Of a DNA stretch of 64,000 nucleotides, positions 1 to 11,991 are shown piece after piece. The stretch is taken from positions 44,571,312 to 44,635,311 of the forward strand of contig CM039135.1 in the NCBI GenBank assembly GCA_022036555.1, given 5' to 3'. This stretch comes from Microstegium vimineum (Eukaryota; Streptophyta; Magnoliopsida; Poales; Poaceae). Each line of letters begins with the position of its first letter. The first letter of the stretch is position 1. The notes under the pieces are model-generated. The model did no database searches. It saw nothing but the letters and a program-made list of their open reading frames with translations, and was not told the DNA's origin. The translations under genes were made by a program, and so were the position numbers.

Positions 1-130
1 GAAAAAGTGCTTGGATTTCTTTGCTGTGGAGAAAAATTTCAAGGAGGCAGTGTTCACAGATGGTTTTGCAATCTTGCTACAGAAATTTCCATCCCTTGCT
101 GCTGAGCTGAGGACAAGGGTTGTGATATAG
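1..130 (+). CDS. MATH-BTB protein, 3' end only (cut by window edge)
   Basis: The frame starting at base 2 encodes 42 residues ending in TAG at 128-130. They match the C-terminal tail of the intact MATH-BTB gene at 2885-3844 almost residue for residue (CLDFFAVEKNF, FTDGFAILLQKFP, AAEL). In this family the tail is the BACK-like region after the BTB domain. The rest of the gene lies outside the window, so it cannot be said whether it is intact. It is the first member of the tandem array. The family supplies substrate adaptors for cullin-3 ubiquitin ligases. Confidence 0.85.
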   Translation, partial: KKCLDFFAVEKNFKEAVFTDGFAILLQKFPSLAAELRTRVVI

Positions 131-1723
131 CATGCAATCTTAAATTTCAATGTCTTAGTTCAGGTGTGCAACCATAGATGAGTGTGCTGATGAACAGAGT
201 TACCTATAGTCAATTTAGCTATTCTATCTACAGTACCTGATGAGCTGATGAATAGTGCATGTAATCAAATTAGCTATTCTACTAGCATTACCTGATCAAC
301 TTTCTGCCAAGTGATAGCGTGCGTGAGACAACTCAGATGTAAATATGGTGGTCAACTGGTTATGCTAAATTAGTACTACTCTAAACTTATCATTAATTAA
401 TTAGGTATTAACTTACTCTGAATTTTATGAATTTCCTTGTCTGCGTGATGGCAACTTTCAAGTTGTTTATCTTTTTGAGCTTTGATTCTTTACTCAGCTA
501 TCTCTCAGTAGTACTCTTGCATTGGCTCTATGATGTTCCAACATCACTTGAATTGTCATACCAAAAGTTTAAATTTTATACCTTCCAGTATATTCATATT
601 CATTTGACAACTGAAATTTCAAATTAATAATAGTGAGATATTGGTAGAACTTCTTATCCATGGCAAGTCCCCACGCTTTTGTTTGATTAAACACATTCTG
701 GTGCTCAAATGTGACTTATCTTAGGACATGGTGATATATGCATCTCCTTGGTAGAAATTAGTTTAAAAAAATGCAATGTAGTCTGGGCTGGGGCTACTTC
801 AAGATGGTGTAGAGTTTTTTCACCATTCACATTACTTCTTCTTTTTTTTTTTTGAGGCTCCATTCACATTGCTTCTTGATGAGTGTGAACTAAGCGTAAT
901 GTAGTGGCACTGGTAGTAGCTTTCATGATATTGCATTAATGTGAGACTTTATAACTAGAAATGTTTAGCTATGTCAACCACATTAGAATTTGGAGCACTC
1001 TAACCTCATTTCTTCATAATTTTACTTCCATCTGGACTATGGACTTCACATTCATATGTTTTACATTAGAAATATTCCTCTTTCATATTTTCTATACGGA
1101 AACCAATCTGTGGTTCGTGGAACTGTTCTTTGATTACCTTTACACATTATGAGGTACAAATCCATGATAACAACTTGTGTTTCCATTATTTCTTTTCTAG
1201 TGTTAGAATCAGAATAACGATCACTAGTATCATAGATGGTGCTTTGAGATAGTTGTCATTTTTGTCTAATGTGTTTTAACTTTCAAGGGCATTGGAGAGC
1301 AAGTAAATGTACTTGATGATTAATACATTCCATAACTTAAGTATTAGATTTGTGACACCCACATTTAGATCCTGACTTCTTACCCAGGGACAGGGCAATC
1401 TGTATGTTCTTTGTACTTTGCTCTTTGATCTGGATACTCCTTGGTATTAGTGTGGCTTTAGTTTAGAAAGTGGTGAATGATACCCATATCCATGCACATG
1501 CTGGAAATGAAGATCAAGAAAACAGTGTGATCTGAGGTTTTCCTGCGGCCCATCCGCTGATGCATAGTTTCGATTGTCTTTAGAATTTGTATTGTAATAT
1601 AGGGGTAGGAACTTTCTTGATACTGTTCTACCGCAAAGACAATTTTTAGATTTTAGAACCGCAAGACTATAGAATTAGATCTTTTGTGTATTTCAACCAT
1701 ATTGGAATTTGGAGCATTAGTAT
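131..1723. other. AT-rich intergenic stretch
   Basis: Only short, unrecognised open frames are present and no repeat or transposon boundary was seen. It separates the first array member from the MULE-type MITE. Confidence 0.5.
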
Positions 1724-1985
1724 CTCTTGAAAGGGAACATATGTTATGGAAACCAAGTTCCCGTAGAAACTATGGAAACTCACACGTGGATCGTTGGATC
1801 TAAATCCGATGGTGGAAGAGATTAACAATTAACCCCTCCCACAGTGTGGGAGAGATTAGCACGTGGATCGACACACTGTGGGAAGGGTTAATTGTTAATC
1901 TCTCATAATCTCTCCCACTATTGGATTTAGATCCAATGATAATTTCCATGAGAATCTGGTTTTCATAGCACACGTCCTCTTGAAA
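1724..1985. mobile_element. Mutator-type foldback MITE with 9-bp target duplication
   Basis: The 9-bp word CTCTTGAAA occurs at 1724-1732 and 1977-1985 and brackets a 244-bp foldback sequence (1733-1976). Its arms pair over roughly 100 bp, through the region with TTGGATCTAAATCC and its complement. The left arm carries about 21 extra bases (around 1774-1793). Most arm mismatches are transitions. A 9-bp target duplication with long inverted repeats is the hallmark of Mutator-like elements. No transposase is encoded. Confidence 0.75.
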
Positions 1986-2558
1986 TTCCATTATGAAAGG
2001 GTGCAAGAGTTAGCCACTTAAATAATTCTAGAAAAAAGAGTTAGCTACTTAAATGAGGGCATTAGCTTGTCATATTTCTGTCCTGAAAGGCTGAAACTAA
2101 TTCCTAGGACCTGTCTTTGACGATCCTTGTATGTACACATTACCAATTACATATCCTTCGGTCCAAAAAATGATCTGTCTGCAGGGGCTTGCCTCCTCCA
2201 GTTTCTTAAAAAAAAAAATGATCTATGACCAACTAGTCCTAGGACACTTGACATTGACAGTTTTGCATGAGTTATTGCGCATGGTTTTATGTGCAAACTG
2301 AAACTCATTATACTCACAGACTTACCCTGGGACGTGAAAATTGAAAAACGGAGCCGGACGTTGGGCCCTTTCACGTTCTAACTTGCACATAAAGACAACT
2401 TCAACGATGATCGAGGGAAGTACAAGTCTCAGCATAAAAGCTAAACAGAGCGGACCAAAATGCCATTCTTTCAGAATTTTCAGACAACGAAACAGGAGGA
2501 AGCTCCTTTTTTTTTTTTAAGAAAAACAGGAGGAAAGCTCTTGTAGCAGAGAAGGAAC

Positions 2559-2650
2559 CGATTATATACCTGGTGATGGGCCCATTTTGGGCCAGTGATG
2601 GGCTCAACTCGAGCGTGGAGCTGCCAGGGGATAAATAAAGGCGAGCTGGG
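2559..2650 (+). promoter_or_regulatory. Probable core promoter of the intact MATH-BTB gene
   Basis: A TATA-like ATAAATAAAG lies at 2631-2640, about 245 bp before the start codon. It is preceded by three TGGGC-type site II motifs between 2574 and 2605, including a GGGCCCA palindrome. Site II elements (TGGGCY) are bound by TCP factors in plants. A second TATA-like ATTATATACC lies at 2561-2570. The transcription start is not determinable from sequence. Confidence 0.4.
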
Positions 2651-2884
2651 AGCCCTAGGCGGAGGAGCGCGGGGGATACGATCGATAAGCCGGCGGCGAT
2701 CGGCGGAAGCAAGTCGTAAGCCGATCCTTTCCTGAGGAGCCTTCAGCTCGCCGCGGCAGTGCGGCACCGGCGTCGGCGGAGGCCGGAGCCACCACCAAGC
2801 CCGCTCACACGCCACAGCGTTTTGTTATTGACACGTACACGGTTCCAGTGCTAAGGATCGGAGAAGTTGGACGACGCAGAGACG

Positions 2885-3844
2885 ATGCTGGGCTATGGTT
2901 TTCTTAAGTTCAAGCTTGATTACATGCGAGCCGCCATTGGGGAAGTCGTCAGCTCCGAGAACTTCTCTGCTGGGGGTTACTTGTGGAAGATCAACTGCTG
3001 CCCGCGTGTGTACTACGTGTCTCTCTACCTGCAGCTGGTGAGCGAATCGTCGAAGGATGTCAAAGCCATCTTTCATGCTTTCTTGGTCGGCAGAGACGGC
3101 ACGCTATCTTCTTCAGATTTGCCCACGTCCGTGCAGACGTACCCACCGGAGGACGGGATCCAGTGGGGGTGGAAACGGTTCCTGAACCGAGGCGATCTCG
3201 ACTGGCCCAGTGATGGCATATTCACAATTGTGTGTGGGGTCATAGTTGTGCAAGGCAATACCTTACCTCCTGTGCCACCACCATCCAACTTAGCAAGCCA
3301 CCTGGGCCACCTGCTGGATTCCACTTTGGGAACAGACGTCTCATTCGTCGTTGGCGGCGAGACATTTCCTGCACACCGTGCTGTGGTCGCAGCCCGATCA
3401 CCGGTCTTCAGTGCCCAACTCTTTGGCTCAATGGCTGACGCCGCGATGCCATCCATCCCACTCCAGGACATTGACCCTGCAGTATTCAAAGTTATGCTTC
3501 GGTTCATCTACACGGATTCCTTGCCTGCTGCTGATGATGATGAGCTTGGAGACTCTCCCATTGATATGCTGCTTCATTTGCTTGCCGCGGCGGACAGATA
3601 TGCGCTGGACCGCCTCAAGGTTGTATGTGAACTGAAGTTATTGGAGAACCTCTCTGTGGAAACAGTTGCTTCTGTTTTAGCTTGCGCTGAGAAATACAGT
3701 TGTCCAAACTTGAAGTCAAAGTGCATGGACTTCTTTGCTGTGCAGCAAAATTTCAACAAGGCAGTGTTCACGGATGGTTTCGCCATGTTGTTGCAGAAAT
3801 TCCCAATGCTTGCTGCTGAGCTCGGAAGGAGGGTGGGGAAGTAA
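2885..3844 (+). CDS. MATH-BTB (BPM-like) protein, intact
   Basis: This is a single-exon gene for a 319-residue protein. The frame stays open a little further upstream, but only from a TTG after a TAA at 2852, so the first ATG (2885) is taken as the start. A short MATH domain spans about residues 3-122 (FSAGGYLWKINC, ending CGVIVV). A BTB/POZ domain spans about 140-250 (TDVSFVVGGETFPAHRAVVA, SPVFSAQLFGSM, FIYTDSLP). A BACK-like tail follows to residue 319. The family recruits substrates through MATH and binds cullin 3 through BTB, for ubiquitination. At 319 residues it is somewhat shorter than the usual ~360, because the N-terminal part of MATH is brief. It is the only complete member of the local array. 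Confidence 0.9.
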   Translation: MLGYGFLKFKLDYMRAAIGEVVSSENFSAGGYLWKINCCPRVYYVSLYLQLVSESSKDVKAIFHAFLVGRDGTLSSSDLPTSVQTYPPEDGIQWGWKRFLNRGDLDWPSDGIFTIVCGVIVVQGNTLPPVPPPSNLASHLGHLLDSTLGTDVSFVVGGETFPAHRAVVAARSPVFSAQLFGSMADAAMPSIPLQDIDPAVFKVMLRFIYTDSLPAADDDELGDSPIDMLLHLLAAADRYALDRLKVVCELKLLENLSVETVASVLACAEKYSCPNLKSKCMDFFAVQQNFNKAVFTDGFAMLLQKFPMLAAELGRRVGK

Positions 3845-5370
3845 AATGCTTAAATGTCCAAATATATATATAGTTCAGAAGTTTGTTATATATAGTATTT
3901 TGGAATGACAGTGAGAATTATCTCGTGTCCTTCTGCCTGTTCTTTTAGCTATACTTGTTGCATATTGTTGCACGAAGTTGCATATCCGTATTATTTACTA
4001 TTCTTCTATATGTGCTTCCTCGTTTCATAGATAGCGATGCATGTGAATGAAATGTAATATACTTGTGAGTTGTCAAAATAACATCAATATAAAAGACTTA
4101 GGACAGGCTGGTCGAGATGCCTTTGATTTGATAATTGTCACATCTTTTATGGGCTACACGATTTGTATGCAGTGGTGAAGCATGGCCATGAAAGGAGGGG
4201 CCAACATGATATGAAATGTAAGGACAGATGGCATATTAGTATTTCATTATCACTTAAAGTGGTGAAACTAAGGTTTTCATTAAGATTTTTTTTTAGTTCA
4301 ATACGGGGATGTCCCAATATGGATTTCACTAAGGTTTGCCACGAATCCTGTTTGCATGGGCTTGTTGCCTCCACAACGCTAAAACTGAAAAAGGGCTATT
4401 TTTTTGAAAAAAAAAGAGGACAGACAAAGTTTTTGCCAATCTAACCATATACAACCAATTGAAAAGATGGAACTAAAAAGCTGCCAAGACAAATGGTGGT
4501 AGAGGAGAAATTGGCGATTCAACTGGTGGTATAAAAAAACCACCAGCTCAAAATGGCGGCAGCACTGCCACAATATTCACTATGATACTAAATTAAAACT
4601 ATTGCATCATGTCTAGGGTGAAAACAAACTGCCCAATCTTGTGGTAGTAAGATGGGCCCTGAAAAAACCCATTTGTGTTTTGGTGATAAGGTATTCATGG
4701 TTTAGTGTCCCCATGTGAGGCCATACAGCTAGATGTAGCAGCGGTACGCTCATATGTCTTCTCTATGAAAACAAGTCCAGATAAGAGGGAGAGAGACTGG
4801 GCGAGGATAAGGAAGTTAGAATAGCGAAATCTCTTGTTTGTGTGTGAGGCATAGTGTGCGAATTTTGATTTCACAATTTATTTATTTATTTTGTAGATCG
4901 AGTTTGCATTTACCAAGGTAATAGATCTAAATAGTAATTAAGGTATAGGGAAACTGTAGATCTAGATAATATTTTAATTAGTTGACCTAGGTAGTAGAGT
5001 TACAATGAATAGTTTGCAGATTAGACCTGTACCTAGGTATAGGAATATTATTCTTCTATATGTGCTTACCAAACTTGCTAAATTTGGTCAGCCGCGCCAT
5101 TTAGGTTTGGTTTCGGTTCTAACCAAACTTGCTGAAGATTTTCAACTAGGGCTAAAAGACAACAAAAATGCATAAGTTCTAAAGCAATTTTGGAGATCGC
5201 TTCCCATGTATAACACACAAAAATCCAGTTCAAAATGAGATGTCACATATTATAAATCAAGTATATAGTCTTGCAAGTACGATATGTAGATATTTTGGTT
5301 TTTTTTTTGGGTAATTCGGTTAACCGAGGATAGCAATTGAATGAACAATAGAAATTTCGGATCCTTGCTA
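3845..5370. other. Intergenic stretch, nothing recognised
   Basis: This is 3' flank of the MATH-BTB gene followed by AT-rich DNA. There is no convincing coding frame and no bounded repeat until the MITE at 5371. Confidence 0.5.
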
Positions 5371-5627
5371 CTCCCTCCGTTCCTAAATAGATGTCATTTT
5401 CGGTTTCCGAGAAGTCAACGTGTTCAAAATACCAGCAATTATGCATTAAAATATATAAATAATTATGCTAAGTAATTAGTATCATTGGAAAGATCTTTAA
5501 GTTTAGTTTTTTAACAATTTTATTTAGAGATATAAATGTTGCAGTATTTTTTTATAAACTTAGTCAAAGTTGAGAAAATTTGACCTGCACACATTCCACA
5601 GTGTAGTTCCTTTTGAGATGGAGGGAG
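5371..5627. mobile_element. Stowaway-type MITE
   Basis: It starts CTCCCTCCGTTCC and ends with GATGGAGGGAG, the classic Stowaway (Tc1/mariner) terminal inverted repeats, flanked by TA on both sides (5369-5370 and 5628-5629). It is 257 bp long, AT-rich and non-coding. Confidence 0.85.
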
Positions 5628-6419
5628 TATATGGGAGTTAACGGAATATTTTTTTGGGCTTAAGTTTCAGTCGTGTGTTTTTTCGGTTTCTAATATGATA
5701 ATTACAACCAACCTTAGATTTGATAACTTTTATTTTTTTATCGGGTAGCGCACACAACTCACACACTCCATACTTACACCATGCACACACACGCATGTGC
5801 GTCCGTACACATATAAAAAAGAGTTTGAGAGACTTCATAGCGCCTTTGGTATGCAGGAAACACGCGGTACCACCGCATGCGTGTGGGTACCCTGAAATTT
5901 TTGAAAAAATTCCAAAAAAAAAACTACGAGGTTAGCGTCTCACTGGAGAGTCCTATGGACCACATGCCCATTCACATAACTTTTGTTTTTTTGAGAAACC
6001 CCTAGATTTGATTCTAGATTTGATAGCTGGCGTGTCCTTCGTATTGGCACAGGTTTACATGGGCTTCTTGCCTTCGGCCTGCTCAAATTGTTAAGGGAAG
6101 GCCTGACTACCACTATGGGCCAGGCCCACGACACGAGTGGTATACGCCCTCAGTAGCCGTGGCGAAGAGCGGTTTGATCTTTTCCCAGACGCGACCCTAG
6201 ACCTAGGCGAGGCCAATAGCGGTGGGTCGGTGTCGGCGGCGGGTGGCGGCGTGTGGTGGAGTTCCAGAGGATCCATCAGTCCGCCTTGTAGCGGGCGTGG
6301 CTCCGACAGCGGAGGTTGGATTGTGAGTATCCTCATGTGCTGCTCTTCAGTATAATTTAGATTAAACTCTTGTTAGCTGTGTGAAATCGGTGTTAGAGTT
6401 CACGCGACTTTGTGTTACG
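5628..6419. other. Intergenic DNA and GC-rich 5' region of the next MATH-BTB copy
   Basis: A CA-rich patch lies at 5750-5815. A GC-rich block at 6130-6325 ends near a donor-like GTGAGT (about 6325), which could be an old untranslated first exon of the pseudogene at 6420. No product was recognised. Confidence 0.35.
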
Positions 6420-7431
6420 ATGCAGTCGGAAGCGACGATGTCGGGCTCTGGTTTTTTCGAGTTCAAAATTGACTATTCAGAGAAAATGAACATGGCCATT
6501 GGGGACTTCCTCAGCTCCGATGATATCTCCGCTGGGGGACACCTCTGGAGGATTATCTGCTACCCTCGTGGGTTTAATGAAGAGGAAAAGGGCGAGTACG
6601 TCTCCTTGTACCTCGATCTTATGAGCAATTCGCAAGGCGTCAGGACCATCTTCCATGCTTTTTGTCTGGGGAGAGAAGATGAAACATCTGTCTCTGATTC
6701 TCTCCCATGATAAGAGGTTAATTGGAGTTTACTCGCTTGATTGCCCCAAATACCCTGAAAGCTGGGGGTGGTGTCAGTTTGTGCAGCGTAGTGTTCTCGA
6801 GTCAGTCTATGTGGCAAATGGCTGGGTCACGTTTCTATGTAACATCGTAGTTCTTGACACCATTCCAGTGCCACCCTCCAGCATTGGTTATGATCTCGGT
6901 TATCTGCTTGACTCCAATACCGGGACAGATGTTTCATTCATTGTTAAAGGCGAGGCGACCCAAGCTCACCGTGCTATTCTTGCTGCCCGCTCGCCAGTCT
7001 TTGAAGCTGAGCTCTTTGGCTCCATGGTTAAAGCCACAGCATCATCCGTCACACTGCAGGAGATTGAGCCAGCAACGTTCAAATCAATGCTTGAATTCAT
7101 TTACACGGATGAGATGCCTCAAGATGACAAGCTTGGAGGCTCTCCCACTAAAATGGTGCAGCATCTTCTTGCTGCGGCTGACCGCTATGCATTGGACCGA
7201 CTGAAGCTGATGTGTGCTCGGAAGCTATGGGGCATTATCTCGGTGGATACGTTTGCTTCTACTCTAGCCTGTGCCGAGATGCACAGCTGTGCAGAGTTGA
7301 AGTACAACTGCATTGACTTCTTTGCTGCGGAGGAGAATTTCAAGAAGATAGTGTTCACAGCTGGTTTCATATCTTTGGTGCAGGAATTGCCTGATCTTGC
7401 TGCTAAGTTGAAAGAGAGGGTTGGGATATAA
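6420..7431 (+). pseudogene. MATH-BTB gene with one frameshift
   Basis: The MATH part reads from ATG 6420 to a TGA at 6708-6710 (FSAGGHLWRIICYPRG is preserved as SAGGHLWRI). The rest of MATH, the BTB domain (TDVSFIVKGEATQAHR) and the tail continue one frame over to TAA 7429-7431. Alignment with the intact neighbour places a single frame change (one extra base or two missing) near 6705-6712. Everything else is collinear and free of stops, so the lesion is recent or could be a base-calling error. Splicing would need an intron of about 25 bp, too short for a plant. Protein function, if any, would be that of a cullin-3 adaptor. Confidence 0.8.
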
Positions 7432-8649
7432 TATAGTATGATGAAACCTCCATGTTCAACCATGGATTCAGTGTGCCATTTTGGAACGATGGTGACTGTC
7501 TCGTAGATTTCCGAGCAATTAGGAGTTATGATATGTAGTTTCTGTTGACGAACTGAATGCCTGATCTTGGTACTGTATTTCTTGCATTGTCAAATGAAGA
7601 TGGTGTCAACGATTACTGATATGGTTGGCAAGGTGGATGGTACTGGCACAAACTCAGTTGCAAAGCCACGGGGGTTATGCTAAACTAGTAGACTAGTTTG
7701 TCTTTTCGGTTTTATTTATGTAAAATAACCTTAATCCTCCAGACTAGTAGAGTTGGGATGTAGCATTCTTAGTTCTTCATGTAGCAGTGTTTTGCAACAC
7801 TGTTCAGTGTTATCCGACAGCCTGTATATTTGCTTCATGGTGGCCACAAGTTTGTATTGTTGCTTCCTTGTGGGTTAGCTCTCAAGATGTTACATTCCAG
7901 CTACCCTAATATAAGGCTAACAAATGCATATCCTTAGGTTTCTAAATGTTGTATGATCTATTTCAGAGTCTTGGAATGTCATGTACTTATGGTATCAAAT
8001 TTGTTCACTTACATGATATCGTATATTGCTTTATTTCTATGTAATCTGTTGTATGACATTTCCATATAACCTGCTGTGGTTATATTGCTTTATTTTCTGA
8101 TGAAAACTGAGGCCGAACAATAGTTCATCTGATAAAAAAACTTTCCTTGATCTAACATGTTCTGAAAACTGAAAACTCATTCATCTGAATGGATGTTCAT
8201 CTCAAAACTGAACAGCAATATAAACGTTGTAATTAAAGAGCTAAGGATAAAGAGGAAAAAATTCTAGAGATGTGGAGATATATTACGTGGTATTGTTTGC
8301 TAAAATACAGCTCCTAGTCCATGTTAGAGCTCCACCAACGGTCACCAGAGTTTCTTCACCCCTTCACACCAATATGAGACCACTTCACACTAAGAAATAG
8401 GAACCGGTTGATAGGACTTATCTCCAGCTCATTCCAAGGAGTCCTGTCAAATAGTTCAGTAGGAGAAACGGTTCGAAACCATCTTTTAATAGAAAAAATA
8501 ATCTGAGACCATTTTGGAGGACTCTATCAAAGACAAAGAAATCCATAGATGAAATACAGTAAGTTATTTGTTCTCCGTGAAACATTTAATTGCCATTTCT
8601 GTCATAGTTCAGTTTTCTACCATTTTGTATATTTTTACGCTAAAACGTG
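7432..8649. other. Intergenic stretch, nothing recognised
   Basis: This is AT-rich 3' flank with no coding frame of note, no terminal repeats recognised and no RNA gene seen. Confidence 0.5.
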
Positions 8650-9042
8650 GTAGGCTTCTCTCCTTGAAGAGACGGGACTGGGCTGGCATGCAGTGCAGCT
8701 GGCATGTGCGGTGTGCCGACGTGCAAAGGGGCACCCGGCCGGTCGCCGGCCACGGTCACCCGGTCCCGGTGTGGCGCAGGTCAAACGGCAGCTGAAACGA
8801 ATGCGGCTCTCGAGTTCCGTCCATTGTCAAAACCGAGGCAGCCGCATTGTATGACGTGGCGGTTCACATTCGCTCATCAATTTACTGCTGCCTGCTGGGT
8901 TTTGGTTTGCAATGCAACCGTACCGTTCAAACTCCCTCCTCTCTACTGTGTATATATACTACTCATCAGGTACAGTCGCCAAGAGTCTCATCCTGGATAG
9001 GCGAACGTAGCTTTAGGTAGGAATAGCAAGCAGTAGTACTCT

Positions 9043-10068
9043 ATGACTATGAGAACATGTTGGGAGTCTGGTTTCACCGAGGTCAAGCTCAACAACGCAA
9101 TAATGAACATTAGGCCCTTCGACGACGACGACGATAACGTCTTCAGATCCAACGATTTCTCAGCTGGAGGCCGCATGTGGAGAGTAAACTACTGCTACAC
9201 ACACGGAGAGAAGGTTGGCAATGACGACCTCTACCTCTCTCTCTTCCTAGAGCTCGTCAGCGACCCCAAGTCCAAGAACGTCAATGCCATCTTTGAGGCT
9301 TTCCTGCTCGGTAGAGACGGCGCACGCGCACTGTCATCTTCGTATGGAAACCGCTGTGTGAAGGTGTATCCACCCAAGGGTTTCAAATCATTGGGGTATG
9401 GGTATCCACTGTTCGTGCACCGTGCATGTCATAGTTCTTGGTGACAGCCCAATAGTGTCACAATAGTTCTTGGTGACAGCCCAATAGTGCCCGTGCCATC
9501 CTCTGACATCGCCGATCACCTCGGCCACCTCCTGGATCACGCCGACGGTTCCGACGACGTGGTTTTCTATGTCGGCGGCGAGACGTTCCAGGCGCACAGG
9601 ACCGTGCTCGCCGCCCGCTCGCCGGTCTTCAAAGCGCAGCTCTTCGGCTCCATGGCGGACGCCACAACCCGCTGCATCACGCTGCACGACATCAAGCCGG
9701 CGACGTTCCGGATCCTGCTGCGGTTCATGTACACTGATGAACTACCAAGAGATGAGGACCTCCAGAGCTCTTCTTCCAGCGTCGACTTGTTCCAGGATTT
9801 GCTCGCAGCAGCTGACATGTACCAGTTGGACCGGCTGGAGCTCATGTGCGCACGCAGGCTATGGGAGTGCGTGTCGGCGGAGAATGTGGCAAAGGTTTTA
9901 GGCTGCGCTGAAATGCACAATTGCCCCGAGCTCAAGAGGCTGTGCCTTGACTTCTTTGTGGTGGAGGAAAATTTCAAGATTGCTGTGCTAACTGAGGGGT
10001 GCTTCCAGCTGAGACAGAGTTTTCCGTCCATCATTGACGAGATAAGAGCGCGGTTTGGTCAGACCTAA
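9043..10068 (+). pseudogene. MATH-BTB gene broken in the MATH domain
   Basis: ATG 9043 opens a MATH domain (FSAGGRMWRVNY, LSLFLELVS, AIFEAFLLGRDG). This runs into TGA at 9442-9444, and the BTB-BACK part (DDVVFYVGGETFQAHRTVLA) follows in the same frame to TAA 10066-10068. Compared with the copy at 13056, about 55-60 bp of the end of MATH are missing after VHR, and a 32-bp unit is tandemly duplicated at the junction (9431-9489). The frame after the stop begins with GTG; its first ATG (9652) lies inside BTB, so no complete BTB protein is predicted. A spliced rescue would need a ~39-bp intron, which is implausible. Confidence 0.8.
9431..9489 (+). repeat. 32-bp tandem duplication inside the MATH-BTB pseudogene
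   Basis: The 27-bp word beginning ATAGTTCTTGGTGACAGC occurs at 9431-9457 and again at 9463-9489, a period of 32 bp. Since 32 is not a multiple of three, the duplication shifts frame and exposes the TGA at 9442. Confidence 0.9.
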
Positions 10069-10230
10069 GACATGGTTCGTGCTAGAATGGTTTGCAGTTT
10101 CTTCTATGGCATAGGCCATACTATCTTATATATCCAGTTATATGTAAGCCAGTCTGATGATTTACTCATGTATCTTCTATTATTATCTGTCGAGTTTTTC
10201 ATGAGTTGGAAAATCATGCTCATGCCCGGT

Positions 10231-11991
10231 TAGTTGATATGCAGAACCTCTAATAACTTACTTCGACCATCGAAATGCTCCCATTTGAGCATATACATAG
10301 CATTATAGCCCTCCTATGAAATACACCAAACCATATGAAAACTAGAAATACGAATGAAATTATACGTACACTATATATTCACTAGGCCAAATCACCATAA
10401 GCATTGACATAAACAGAAGTATACTAGTATCCATAACCATGCTCTTGCTTTGACTAATAACCACTCCTTTGCAAACCTTGATCCCATATGGATGGATGCA
10501 TGTACGCAATGGATAACTTTGTCATAGCTACTTCTTTACCTCAGCCTCAAACTCGGCCACTTCAGGCTCGGGTGCGCATTTCCTCCATATATATATACTC
10601 TTAAAAGTCACACAATAGCCATCTATCTTTTAATGGTTAAGATATGATCAATGAAAAGAAAAAATTATATATCTACGCCTATATATTTGTAGTCTATAGG
10701 TAATTTCTCCACCCTATTTTTCGTCCGGCGCCTAATAGCCCGATACCACTTAAGTTGATTCAGCCCACACAACAGCTCCCCCTGTCTCTCCAATTAGAAA
10801 AAAAGATTGTTCGTTTATGGGTTTGCCACCGCATCACGGACCTCTACACCGAACCACACTGTGATGCCCGCAAGTCGTGGTGGGCCCTGTACTTTCCTTG
10901 CAACTCCCCTCGCCCATGTCCTCTTCTAAGGTAGCATTTGGTTGGGAGTAAAGTTGGAGTAGACGGTCTCATCTCTATTTTATGTTTGGTTGATAAGATA
11001 TGAGATCAACCCATTTTATGTTTGGTTTAGAGACATCATATCAAAAGTGGCATCATCTACCCGACATGGTGACCCCATTATCTTCTCGACTTCCCTTATG
11101 CGTCCTGCCAACATACGTCGGTGACTGGCCGTTGGCCCTGCGCTTGCGTGCTTGCGGGCTTGCGTGTGTGGTTGGTCGGTAGCAGTAGTCACGTCTGCGC
11201 TGTGTAAATGTGAGCATGAATGGTACCCCCTACCTCAGGAAGGTGATATCAAGATTTACTCCCGATGCGAGGACCATTCCATGGTGCCCGAGGAGATGTT
11301 CAACTACTTCATCACCAGTTCTACCGGTGACAAAGAAAAAGGGGACTCGTCGGCGCCAGTGTCTTACCGGAGAGGAAGTAGACAACGGTGGTGGATAGGG
11401 TTCTGGCGAAGTTAGGGGATCTATTCTCAGCGACCTTAGAAGAAGGTTTTTTGGGGGGCGACAGACACGACTGTGGAGGCGGGCGAGACGGTGACGGGGG
11501 TGTCACTACGAAGCTCGCCGATGCCCTGGCCTGGTGGCGGTGTGGAGGTACTTGGGCGAGGGGTGGGAGGCGCGGTGGGGCGGCGGGAGTGGCCAACCGC
11601 GCTGGTGGTGGGTTGGGGCGAGGCCAAGGACAATGGAGGCATTTCGCAGCAGAGGACATGGGAGAGTGGGGTCGATGATCGGGGGTGGGAGGTGAGCGGC
11701 ACGGTGAACCCCTGGCCACCTGTGGTGGACCGCGAGGGGGCAGGCAGCTGAGGAGGACTGTGAGGAGGGAGAAGAATACCACGGGGGAGGGGTGACACGA
11801 GGAGGAAGGTTTACTTCCTAACCGACTAGATCTGTGTGCTTTCCAATCTTGAGCTTGCTTTGACCGCAAGACATGGCAGACGGTAATTCGGGTATACGTC
11901 TGGTCCCTTCGTCTTTGGCCGGCTAGCTGAAGTTGGCTTAGTCCTTCCTGGAAGGGTATATGGGTTTTATCCTCGACACAATAGTATCTTA
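10231..11991. other. Intergenic DNA with a GC-rich block
   Basis: 10231-10930 is AT-rich and featureless. 11100-11800 is GC-rich (many GGTGG and GGCGGG words) and open in several frames on both strands. Codon content is simple (Pro, Arg, Gly) and no domain was recognised, so no gene is called. It may be a transposon-borne fragment. Confidence 0.4.

Larger units (their letters stand above)
8650..10230 (+). repeat. Tandem segmental duplication, copy 1
   Basis: This segment (promoter, MATH-BTB pseudogene and 3' flank) is similar to 12594-14250. Shared landmarks are the GC-rich promoter words GGCATGCAGTGCAG and GGCATGTGCGG, a TATA stretch (8951-8958 here, about 12957-12965 in copy 2), the whole coding region, and the 3' words GTTTGCAGTTTCTTCTATGG and ATTATCTGTCGAGT. 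The duplication therefore carried the regulatory region with the gene. Confidence 0.8.

Noticed and set aside
2867..2884. Six extra N-terminal codons for the intact MATH-BTB gene
   Set aside because: They start with TTG, which nuclear plant genes rarely use; the first ATG is at 2885.
6685..6715. An intron joining the two frames of the MATH-BTB copy at 6420
   Set aside because: The only GT-AG pair that fits would be about 25 bp, below the size plants can splice.
9441..9479. An intron removing the stop in the copy at 9043
   Set aside because: It would be 39 bp, too short, and the repeat structure shows a tandem duplication instead.
9487..10068. A separate intact BTB-only gene
   Set aside because: The frame begins with GTG and its first ATG (9652) is inside the BTB domain; it is the back half of the broken MATH-BTB gene.
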